Shown here piece after piece: positions 6,644 through 17,433 of a stretch of DNA of 30,089 nt. The notes under the pieces are model-generated. The model was given only the letters and a program-made list of their open reading frames with translations. It was not told where the DNA came from and did not search any database. Position 1 is the stretch's first letter; the number at the start of each line of letters is the position of its first letter. Origin of the DNA: a virus. Position numbers and translations under genes: made by a program. The stretch lies in the IMG/VR virus record IMGVR_UViG_3300008113_005031, positions 1-30,089 of that record. One strand, 5' to 3'.

Positions 6644-8194
6644 ATGTGAAAGGTCTTTGACCTTTCATAGGCATATAACAAACTCTGTTATTTCCTCCAT
6701 GTAAAGCTGTAGACACTGCATAGTCATTAGTTAAACCAGTGTCTCTCAGCTGTGCCTGAGACTTAGAAATCATCCACCTAACTACCTGAGATGGGGTCCA
6801 GTCTGGATGAGCTTGTAGAACTAATGCGGCTAGTCCAGCAACTTGCGGTGAAGCCATAGAAGTTCCTCCTAAAATGTCTTGTTTAAAATTTGAATTTTCG
6901 TTATATGGAAAACTAGTCGCACCATCGTTTGTTTCACTCATTGCACTTAGAATTCTTGATCCAGCTGCATATAGTGTGATGGCTGGGCCAGAATTGCTAA
7001 AAGAAGACTTAGTATCTAAACCACCAAAAGTTCCAGAACCTAAAGAACCAACATCAAAACCAAAACTAGTTCCAACTGTTGGAGATCCTTTTCTATGATA
7101 ATAGAAAGTACCAAAACCAGTTAAATTAATACTATTATCATAGTCTATTCCGCCTAAAATATCGGCTTTTACACTGTCATTTCCAGCAGCATTACATACA
7201 ACCACTCCAGCTGCTATCAGCTGAGCAATGTCTGCATCTGTTGAAGACACTTTATAAGGGAATCCATAAACCCCATTACCATAAGAAGCTCCTGTATGTC
7301 CTTTAGCTGTATCTCTAACTGAACCAGTCCAAGGTGTTCCTCTATATGTACCACCGTTTACTGCATAAGTAGTGCCACCACTAAAAGAGAAAGAAAAAGC
7401 ATTATCGTTTGTTCTCCAAAAAATACTATAACCCCAACTGTTATTTATTACAGTAGGTCTTGTATTATTTTTTGCTTGATGCCAACCTAGTAAAACATCA
7501 AAAGCTTGAGCTATAGATAATCCGTTTCCTGGATCTGGAGCTCCTTTTAGATCATTTAACTTTATAGCATAAATACGAGCATTTTTTGCCCATCCAAAAG
7601 TTTTGCCAGCTACAGTTCCAGCAACGTGAGTTCCATGTCCATCGTAATCTGTGTAAAAATTTGCTGGCATAGTACCTGGAACACCACTGGCAGCGAACCA
7701 ATCTATTTGTTGAAGTCTGCTATTCCCCTGAGCATCTTGCCATTCTGGGTGATCTGCTTGTATCCCGCTATCTAAGATAACAACATCTACCCCAGTTCCA
7801 TCTAAAACATAATCGTAAGTTCCGCCTGGATCTGCTGTAGAAGTACCAAAAACATTAGTAGTATTTGTATGACGTAAAAGACCCCAGTTACCTTTTCCTA
7901 GCTCAGCGCCAGTAGTTTTACTAAAATTAGAATCTTGAAATGCAAATTTTGTTACTGGAACAGAAGATGGATCAAAAACATCTACTACTCTAGGATCATT
8001 TTTAAGAGCTTCAGCTTCCTCTTCAGTAAGTAGATAATTAGTGTTTAGTTGATTAATAGCTCTTTCATCGGAAACTTCTACAGATCTATTAGGTACAGTG
8101 TTAGATGAAGTATTGTCAGAAACTAAATCATCCCAAACAGAATCAGTGTCTTCTAAACTAGATGTCGTGACTATATATTCTTTAAAGTCACTCA

Positions 8195-8195
<1 letters not shown>
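6630..8195 (-). CDS. Subtilisin-family (S8) serine protease
   Basis: A 521-aa subtilase with the full catalytic set: D142 in VVILDSGIQ, H187 in DGHGTHVAGTVAG, oxyanion-hole N339 in NAAGND, and S446 in GGTSMASPQVAG. Residues ~1-75 look like an I9-type propeptide (YLLTEEEAEALKNDPRVVDV region at 54-73). There is no signal peptide, so the enzyme is made in the cytoplasm and would reach the outside only with virions or after lysis. It is the last gene of the minus-strand structural block, overlapping the upstream fibre gene by one base (TAATG) with a weak ribosome site, so translation is probably coupled. Likely roles are maturation of virion or fibre proteins, or cutting host surface proteins. 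An insertion of about 60 residues (~255-315) rich in aromatics and glycine precedes the oxyanion strand. Confidence 0.92.
6645..6669. terminator. Hairpin at the convergent gene junction
   Basis: TGAAAGGTC (6647-6655) and TGAAAGGTC's complement (6659-6667) pair as a 9-bp stem with a TTT loop, extendable by a G-T and a T-A pair. It lies just after the + strand stop (6643) and inside the last codons of the minus-strand protease. It could act as a structure limiting read-through between the convergent transcripts. There is no T-run on either side, so a classical terminator is doubtful. Confidence 0.3.
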
Positions 8196-10072
<1,877 letters not shown>

Positions 10073-10088
10073 GGTTTTCCTTTCGTCC

Positions 10089-11594
10089 CTAGATTGCGCT
10101 TAGCGCCTTATGAATTATAGACCCTGTCATAACTGCATGTATCTGACAAATGTATCTGTAACCGCCAGAAGCAGGTGTCATAGGGACATTCCAGTAAATT
10201 GTTCCAGATCCTTTAGCTTGAGCCTGTGCACCAACACTTACTTCTCCACTTACACTTATATGGGTTATTCCTGTTTCTATATTAACAAAACCAGACCCTG
10301 TGTCTTCTTGAATAAGAAATGGATGAGCTAACAAGCCTTGTAGTTTAAAAGCAATAGTGGTTCCACCTAAAACATAAACTGAAGGGTTATCACCAGAATA
10401 ATGACTGCTTACTAAATAAGCACTAGCTCCATTATTAGTTACTTGAAGTTGTGCAATAGCTGGTTTAACTACATCTACAGTAACTCCAGCGCTTACAGCG
10501 TCGGTTAAATCGTTAAATTGAGTACTAGATTGTGGTCCAGTAGGTCCAGTAGGTCCTTCAGGTCCAGTAGGTCCTGTTACAGTACTAGCTGCACCAGTTG
10601 CACCTGTAGGTCCAGTATCTCCTGTTGCGCCAGTAGCTCCCGTTGGTCCTGTAGGGCCAGGAATAGTAGAAGGAGCACCTGTAGATCCTGTTGGACCTGT
10701 AGGACCAGCAATATTTCCTACATCATTCCAAGAAGTTCCGTCCCAGACATAAACTTTATTACTTTCTCCAGTAACAAAATAAGCGTGACCTACAGTTGCA
10801 CCAGTTGGTAGTAGTCCTATAGTTGCAACACTTCCTTGAACTTGAAGAGTTGTTCCTTGTGGACCAGTTGCTCCAACTGGGCCAGGACCACCGCCAGGTC
10901 CAGTAGGACCTGTAGGTCCTTCAACTCCACCAATTCCAGCAGGACCAGTTGCTCCCGTAGGTCCTGTTGCACCAGTTGGTCCAGTAGGACCTCCAGAAGG
11001 TCCAGTTGGACCTGTAACACCTTGCGGGCCTGTTGGTCCTGTAGATCCTGTAGTTGGAGTAGCTCCAGTTCCAACAGTTTCCCAGCCATTTTCTGTTTTT
11101 ACTTCAAGTGCGCCAAAACCATCATTTATTTCTGTATTAAATCTTACATAACCTACCTCTGCAGATCCTCGACGCTCTGCAGTAGTTCCTTTATCTAAAT
11201 AAAGAGTATTGTTTAATCCTCTAATTTCTTTATTAGTAAAAGTTTGAACTATGTTTTCAATTAAACCTAGTTCTTCTTGGACCATACCGTTTAATGTGAA
11301 AGAAACTGTATTTGTATTAGATCTTACATATAAAGAATCTCCATCACTAACAGCAAATCTAAATGTCTCAAAAGAAGAACCTATTGGAAGAACTAGATTA
11401 AAAGCAATATAACCGTACTGGGTAGTTAGTACAGCATTAGATGGGACAATCCAAATACTTACTCTAGTTATTGGATTTGCAGTTACAGCTCTATTTGCGG
11501 CAACTACTGACACTAAATGTGCAGAGTTAAAGGTCGTTAAACTAGTGTCGGTGTTAGCCGCAGGATTAGAGATTGCAAGTCGTTGTATCGCCAT
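10089..11594 (-). CDS. Collagen-like tail fibre with cupredoxin-like tip
   Basis: A 501-aa fibre. The N-terminal head (1-110) is a paralogue of the head of the downstream fibre ([26 protein letters not shown]). A segment with [12 protein letters not shown] lies within it. Gly-X-Thr collagen repeats follow, interrupted by a knob with [14 protein letters not shown]. Residues ~385-495 look like a cupredoxin: H424 in LLAHPFLIQ, and C483, H486 and M489 in [15 protein letters not shown]. That C-x2-H-x2-M spacing is the one seen in amicyanin, and the His-Cys-His-Met set is what a type-1 copper site needs. Similar domains occur, as I recall, in marine phage proteins, with no known role. AGGAG six bases before the ATG is a clear ribosome site. 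Copper binding is a prediction. Confidence 0.82.
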   Translation of the reverse strand: MAIQRLAISNPAANTDTSLTTFNSAHLVSVVAANRAVTANPITRVSIWIVPSNAVLTTQYGYIAFNLVLPIGSSFETFRFAVSDGDSLYVRSNTNTVSFTLNGMVQEELGLIENIVQTFTNKEIRGLNNTLYLDKGTTAERRGSAEVGYVRFNTEINDGFGALEVKTENGWETVGTGATPTTGSTGPTGPQGVTGPTGPSGGPTGPTGATGPTGATGPAGIGGVEGPTGPTGPGGGPGPVGATGPQGTTLQVQGSVATIGLLPTGATVGHAYFVTGESNKVYVWDGTSWNDVGNIAGPTGPTGSTGAPSTIPGPTGPTGATGATGDTGPTGATGAASTVTGPTGPEGPTGPTGPQSSTQFNDLTDAVSAGVTVDVVKPAIAQLQVTNNGASAYLVSSHYSGDNPSVYVLGGTTIAFKLQGLLAHPFLIQEDTGSGFVNIETGITHISVSGEVSVGAQAQAKGSGTIYWNVPMTPASGGYRYICQIHAVMTGSIIHKALSAI

Positions 11595-11603
11595 TGTAAT
11601 CTC

Positions 11604-14600
11604 CTATGCCTGAGCTTCAGCCCATGACATCTTTGCAGCTGTTAATGTATTAGATCCAGTTAACCTAGACACTGCAATTGTTAAAATGTCTGGTCCATCT
11701 GGGAAGATAGAGTCTCCACCAAGAATAGAGTTAGACAACTCAAACAATGTGCTAAGAGGAACTGTAGTTGTAGATTCTGTACCACCAGATCCACCAGACG
11801 CTCTAAAGTTGTAAACCTGAACTCCACCAGAAACAGTATCTTGAGCTGTGTGCTCAACTACTTGGGTAAGTGATGGAGAATCTACTGGGGCAAAGTTTAA
11901 GTTGTTTAGACGTGGATTCAAAAGAATCTTGACATCTACCAACTGATTAGTAGAAACAGAAACTTCTTGCAATCTAAGTTGCATTCGGTTAATAACGTCT
12001 CTATCTCCTAGCTTTCCAGTCAAACCTTCAGATACTGAAGGAGATAGACGTAGTGAGAGAAGAGGTTGGTAGTTAGGTCCAGAAGTATTATTTAATGATC
12101 CATCTGGATATAAGAAGTATGTATACTGAACGTTTCCTTGGGTTGTAAAGTTTAGAACTTCAGCTATAGCAATAGTTGTAGAAGCAATTGCAGTAACTGT
12201 TTGAGTTCCACTAACGTTAAATGTAAAACTAGTTGGGCTTGTTACAGACACTGGACCAACATAATCTGGAATATTGGCTACACCAGATGCATAAACACCG
12301 ACGTTATTATTTCCAGTGTTAGGTATGTTGTGGTTATTTGTAGTAGTTACAGTAACTGTGCTGCCAGATCTAGCAACAGTGATGGCTTGAGTGGCTCCCA
12401 AGCTAATAGTTGCAGTGAGAGGAGTTAAATGTATTAGGTTTGCAGAGTTAACAAAAGCTCTATACTTAACATTATTTGTTAAGTTTGCAAAAGAGTTAGA
12501 TCCAATAACTTGAGTTGCTGGATTTAAAGTATTTACTCCTGGAAGACCGTTTGTTGCTACAGAAGTAAACTGTAGTATGTCTCCAGTTGCAAAACCGTGA
12601 CTCTGAACCGTAAACAAATCTGTTGATAAATTGATACCGCCAGATGCGAATGACTTTGCTGTTGTTCCAGGAACACCGAGAGTCTGGCTACCTGCAGTAA
12701 AGAGGTAAGCATTATCGTCATCAAAACGACCATCCATCATAACCGAAGTACCCCAGTGGAAGAGGTATGGAATGTATGTAGGGTTTAGATTAGTGACAAC
12801 TTCATATCTAGCTGGCAAGTTACCAGAACGGAAATATGACTCGAATAAATTATTGTTGTGGACAAATTCGTGAACATATTGAACTTGACCTTCTACCGTC
12901 TTAAATCCAAAGCGGATCTTTCCAGCTCCGTACCATGAGTAGTCTATGTAGCTCATCTGGATACGGCTAAGGTCAAGGTTATATCCTGTAGGTCCAGAAC
13001 CATCGCAGACATCTAGAGACCAGCTGGATTGAGGAATTTTTGTATCAACTGTCTTAGTTACGATAATACCTGACTTAGCAGGAGTAAACGAGTGGATAGT
13101 AGTAGTTCCTGTCGTAGATAAATCAACGACGCTAACAGAGTCTGGAGATGCTTTTAGTTTAAAGGAGTTGTTATCTATAAGATCTACATAGTATGTACGA
13201 CCATTGATAAGACCACCGATAACTTCACCATCAATAGAGTTATATACAACTGGAAGTAGGTTACTAAATCCGTGTCCAATGATTGCAAATACGTTTGTTG
13301 TAGTATTTACTACAGCTTGAGGATTAAACTCTTTTTCTGTTCCAGAAGCTCCTTTATACTCTGGTCTAACAGACATTCTTGTGTCAGATTCAATTTCAGT
13401 AATTCTATAGCTTTGACCTCTCATAACTACAAAATCACCTACATCTAGCTGAGCTTGGAAGCTAGTATTTGTTCCAAATATAAGTTCGCTACCCTGAAGA
13501 GCAGCTACGGTTCCAGCAATCTGCTGAGTTGAAGAACGACGAACACAGTAGATATCTGTTCCATCAAACTCGAAGAACATACCGTTCTGGAAATCGAACA
13601 TACCAGAACGTACAGCTCCGTTAGTCCATTCACGAACATAGAATTGAGGGAATCCAAATGCTCTAGTTTCTGGAATAGGTTGCCCAGCTGGGAATCTAAA
13701 GGTTGTTAAATCTACTACTGTTACTTGGAAATCTCCATTATAGACTGTGCTTACGTTTCCAAATGAATCTAAAGCCTGAGCAATTCTCACAAACAGACCT
13801 GACACCAAACCATGAGGTCTGCGTGTCTTAGCTTCTATAGTTGTAGTTGAGAACTTAGTTAAGCTTTCAATATCGATAGATGGTTGGAAGTTAATACCGC
13901 AAGAAGTCTGTAGACCCTTACCTGACTGGTAACGGAAGTACTTACGAGTCTGACGGATAATCTGTCCATACGATGTTTTTGCACCGACAGACATTTCTAC
14001 ACCACCGTCGAATGGACGGTGTAGAGAATACCCTTGAGGGCGTACATATACGAATGTTGGGTATGAATATGAAATACCGTTGTATGCAGAAGCATAAGGA
14101 CGGTCTACAGTAATCTGGGTATCAGAACCGATAGCAGCAATTCTTCGAATAATTGGTCCTACTGGAACTGTTCTTGTTAATGTAAATAAAGATCCAGTTC
14201 CTTGAGTACTGAAATCTACAGCATTAGTATTGTTTGTTGCATCTGCGGCAGAATTGTGCAAAGTAATTTCTGTACCAGATACAGCTCTTACAAAGTAGTA
14301 GTAGCCATCTACAAGTGGGCTAGGAGCCACTCCACCGCCAGCAGAGAATTTAACAGAATCCCCAGTGCTATATGTATGAGCTTTTGTTACTCTATTGGTT
14401 ATAACATTTACATCACCTGAAGCAAAAGTTATAGAGTTTGTAGTGTTCGGTGGGAAAATACGGAATCTATCTCCTACCTTAAGAATCTTTGAAAATGCAG
14501 TACCTGTTCCATTTACAAGAACAGATCCAGATGCAATGCTGATAGATCCAGAACCAGTAATGTTACCGTTTATCTGACTTGAAATAAACTTATGAGCAAC

Positions 14601-17426
14601 ACCTGTTCCATAATCTGTTACAGACAAAGTAATACCTGCTGCAGCATTTTCTGCAGTTGTAGCTAATTTTATGTAGTCTCTGTTTATGGCAACCACATAA
14701 TAAGTATTTTGATCAACGAGACCGCTGATATCTGTAGCAGCATCTCCTTGCTGATACTCAATAGCTGTTCCTGTAGAGAAACCGTGAGAAGGTATTAAAA
14801 ATGTGCTTAGATTTAGATCTACAGCTGCTCTTGGGTTATACGTTTTTGTAATAATAGGAACGTTTCCTGCTGCTTCGGCTGTAAAACTATCTGGACTAGG
14901 TACTGACTCAACAACATAAATTCCGTCTGGAGTTTTTGTGAGAGATTGAAGAGTATGTCTTCCAACTCCAGCTGGGCTTTCTAAAATATTAACTGCTGTT
15001 CCAGCATTAGCATTTTCAGGAGTTGTTGCTAATTTAATGTTATCTCCGTCAATGAAAATTACATAATAAGGAGTTCCTGAAGTAAGACCATTTACTACAG
15101 TTTGACCTCTAGAGTCGTACTGAACCAACTCTCCTTGTAAAAATCCGTGATTAGGAAGAGTTAATGTATCACTTGCAAAGTCTAGAGATGTAATAACTAG
15201 AGAATGTGTTCCTACACCTGGTCCAGTTATGTTTGCAGATGTAGTAAGAGCTTTAGTAGTAGCAAGTTTTACAATGCTGTTATCTACTTTTATAATGTAG
15301 TAAAGAGTTCCACTAGTTAAACCTGGAACGGAAGTTCCGCCATTATTCTGATATCTAACTGCCTGACCTGAAACAAGACCGTGGTTAGGTATGTAAAGAG
15401 TGTCCTCGATATCATTAACTGTTAAGAAGATAAAGCTGTGAGCTGTACCAGTTCCAGCAGAAGTAAAGTTAATAAATGTAGGAGAGTTCAATGAAGACTT
15501 TAGTCTTATCTGATTTGCATCTACAACTTCAGCTACATAATAAGTAACCTGATCTTGAAGTGGAACTATAGGAGATCCTCCACCAGTATCGTACTTAAGA
15601 GGCTGATCTACTAAGAAACCATGGTTGTTTATTGTTAAAGTGTCAGTTGAAGTATTTACAATAACTCTACTCAAGAAAGAAGAAGTTATTGTATCTCTTC
15701 TTGCTGGAATTGTAAGATTTATTGTTGTAAAAGTAGGTGCAGGAGTTGAGCTTAGTCTATATGTATAGTCATTGACTTTATTTACATAATAAACTGTTGC
15801 ATTTTGTACCCCAGAAGGTGCTCCTTGTTGGAATGTAAATACAACGGCTTCTCCGTTAGATAAAGTATGCGGAACAGCGCTATGAATAAGATCATTTTGA
15901 GAATCAAAGTTAATTGGGACTAAAGCGTGATATGAATTTCCAGCTGGAGCTATATTAATACGATTTGTATCGGCATTAGCATCGACAGCAGTTGGGTATA
16001 GTCTGTTTCCAGTAGTAAATGAAGAAACTAGAGATACTCCTACGCTTCCATCACCTGTATTGTAAGCATTTAAGTTTGTAATTGCAGAACCGTTAAATGT
16101 TCCAGCTCCATCAAAAAGACCAGTTGAAGTTGCAACGTTTGTAGCTGAGTTAATTATGAAAGATCCACCACCACCACCAGCATGGTTTAGAGTTGTAGTT
16201 CTTGATCCACCGCCTCCAGAGTATCCACCCGCACCAGCTGCTTGACCTAAATCGTTTGCATCTGGTTGTCCTCCACCACCAAAACCACCGTAACCGCCTC
16301 GTCTAGTATTTAAAGGCATAGTTAGACCGTCTAGGAAAGATCCTCCACCGCTCTGCTTCTGTGACGTAACAAATGGTAAACCGCTGTTTTCACCTCTTGA
16401 GTTAAAGCCACCACCAGCAGCAGAATAACCGCTAGGGCTAGAAGCTCTACCACCAAAACCTGGAGTAGTTCCAGCAGCTAAAGTTCCGTTAGTAGAAGTA
16501 CCTCCGAGCTGCGTTAAAACACCATCTCTACCAGTTCCAGAACTAGGTTCACCTGTACCGCCTCCAGCAATAAACAAAGGCTGGTTTCCAGTTTTGCGTA
16601 CTACGAAAGTACCTCCACCAGAACCGCCATATAAAGTAGTTCCACCTGTTGGGGCTTCACCTACTTGTCCTACAGCAATAGTGATAACTTCACCTTTTGT
16701 AAGAGAGACTCTTCCTTTTACAGTTGCTCCTCTACCTACAGACCCAGCACCAGTTCCATTCCAACCTGAAGCTCCACTTACTGTAAATTCATATACACCA
16801 GAAACTGGAACTGTCCAGTCTTGGTATCCCTGAAAAGCTCCTAGATTTAAATAAGAACTAGCCCATCCAGTTGCAGCATAAGCATTTCTCATTTGAGTTA
16901 GAGTTGGCCCTACTCTTCCAGTAACGCCGCAGCTAGTAAAAGTATGTGCTGAGAAACTATATAAAGACTGTTGACCTACGAAATCTGAAATGGATACGTT
17001 TTTTAAGAAATAAGTATCTCCACTTGTAAGACCTGTTAGAGGAGTACCTGTTGTGTAATATTTAACAGCTTGGTTAGATGAAGTAGAAGCGTCTATGTTT
17101 AATCTTCCATCATAAACAATAGGAGAGTTAAATTTAATAGCTCCAGCGGCATAACCAGTTATGTTTGTAAGAGATCCACCTGAAGTACTACTAAAAGTTA
17201 ATTTTTTAGGTTCTGTTGTGGCTACATACAAAAGACCACCGCTGGTGTATCCAGATATAGAACCTACACCGTCTGTGTAGATAAAAGTAGTAGCGTTGTT
17301 AAAGGCAGAAGGAATTACATCTTGTCCAGTGTTCTTAAAATAGATGAAGTTATCGTCTACGTTAACATTTGTTTTTCTGAAGGTGTGTGTACCTGCTCCA
17401 CCTACTGAAGTTATATTTACTGGCAT
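11604..17426 (-). CDS. Giant virion/tail protein (1940 aa), T4-like phage type
   Basis: A 1940-aa structural protein. Residues ~153-470 are a glycine-rich domain of the ALK/LTK type: FTSCGVTG-x-VGPT, DWTVPVSGVYEFTVSGASG, an AVGQVGE strand, LFIAGGGTG and many GGGG turns. Residues ~500-1050 hold six degenerate ~80-aa repeats of the form NHGF/L-x-G-x-x-V-x-Y...GL-x-GT-x-YYVI-x-VD-x-x-x-IKLATT, with further copies near 1365-1440 and 1600. Between ~1140 and 1580 is a non-repetitive core (RKYFRYQSGKGLQTSCGINF and SWSLDVCDGSGPTGYNLDL) that resembles, from memory, structural proteins of T4-like cyanophages and pelagiphages. No signal or membrane segment is seen. It is probably a baseplate-associated or long-fibre protein. 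GAGGA lies four bases before the ATG. Confidence 0.8.
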   Translation of the reverse strand: MPVNITSVGGAGTHTFRKTNVNVDDNFIYFKNTGQDVIPSAFNNATTFIYTDGVGSISGYTSGGLLYVATTEPKKLTFSSTSGGSLTNITGYAAGAIKFNSPIVYDGRLNIDASTSSNQAVKYYTTGTPLTGLTSGDTYFLKNVSISDFVGQQSLYSFSAHTFTSCGVTGRVGPTLTQMRNAYAATGWASSYLNLGAFQGYQDWTVPVSGVYEFTVSGASGWNGTGAGSVGRGATVKGRVSLTKGEVITIAVGQVGEAPTGGTTLYGGSGGGTFVVRKTGNQPLFIAGGGTGEPSSGTGRDGVLTQLGGTSTNGTLAAGTTPGFGGRASSPSGYSAAGGGFNSRGENSGLPFVTSQKQSGGGSFLDGLTMPLNTRRGGYGGFGGGGQPDANDLGQAAGAGGYSGGGGSRTTTLNHAGGGGGSFIINSATNVATSTGLFDGAGTFNGSAITNLNAYNTGDGSVGVSLVSSFTTGNRLYPTAVDANADTNRINIAPAGNSYHALVPINFDSQNDLIHSAVPHTLSNGEAVVFTFQQGAPSGVQNATVYYVNKVNDYTYRLSSTPAPTFTTINLTIPARRDTITSSFLSRVIVNTSTDTLTINNHGFLVDQPLKYDTGGGSPIVPLQDQVTYYVAEVVDANQIRLKSSLNSPTFINFTSAGTGTAHSFIFLTVNDIEDTLYIPNHGLVSGQAVRYQNNGGTSVPGLTSGTLYYIIKVDNSIVKLATTKALTTSANITGPGVGTHSLVITSLDFASDTLTLPNHGFLQGELVQYDSRGQTVVNGLTSGTPYYVIFIDGDNIKLATTPENANAGTAVNILESPAGVGRHTLQSLTKTPDGIYVVESVPSPDSFTAEAAGNVPIITKTYNPRAAVDLNLSTFLIPSHGFSTGTAIEYQQGDAATDISGLVDQNTYYVVAINRDYIKLATTAENAAAGITLSVTDYGTGVAHKFISSQINGNITGSGSISIASGSVLVNGTGTAFSKILKVGDRFRIFPPNTTNSITFASGDVNVITNRVTKAHTYSTGDSVKFSAGGGVAPSPLVDGYYYFVRAVSGTEITLHNSAADATNNTNAVDFSTQGTGSLFTLTRTVPVGPIIRRIAAIGSDTQITVDRPYASAYNGISYSYPTFVYVRPQGYSLHRPFDGGVEMSVGAKTSYGQIIRQTRKYFRYQSGKGLQTSCGINFQPSIDIESLTKFSTTTIEAKTRRPHGLVSGLFVRIAQALDSFGNVSTVYNGDFQVTVVDLTTFRFPAGQPIPETRAFGFPQFYVREWTNGAVRSGMFDFQNGMFFEFDGTDIYCVRRSSTQQIAGTVAALQGSELIFGTNTSFQAQLDVGDFVVMRGQSYRITEIESDTRMSVRPEYKGASGTEKEFNPQAVVNTTTNVFAIIGHGFSNLLPVVYNSIDGEVIGGLINGRTYYVDLIDNNSFKLKASPDSVSVVDLSTTGTTTIHSFTPAKSGIIVTKTVDTKIPQSSWSLDVCDGSGPTGYNLDLSRIQMSYIDYSWYGAGKIRFGFKTVEGQVQYVHEFVHNNNLFESYFRSGNLPARYEVVTNLNPTYIPYLFHWGTSVMMDGRFDDDNAYLFTAGSQTLGVPGTTAKSFASGGINLSTDLFTVQSHGFATGDILQFTSVATNGLPGVNTLNPATQVIGSNSFANLTNNVKYRAFVNSANLIHLTPLTATISLGATQAITVARSGSTVTVTTTNNHNIPNTGNNNVGVYASGVANIPDYVGPVSVTSPTSFTFNVSGTQTVTAIASTTIAIAEVLNFTTQGNVQYTYFLYPDGSLNNTSGPNYQPLLSLRLSPSVSEGLTGKLGDRDVINRMQLRLQEVSVSTNQLVDVKILLNPRLNNLNFAPVDSPSLTQVVEHTAQDTVSGGVQVYNFRASGGSGGTESTTTVPLSTLFELSNSILGGDSIFPDGPDILTIAVSRLTGSNTLTAAKMSWAEAQA

Positions 17427-17433
17427 GTTTTCC

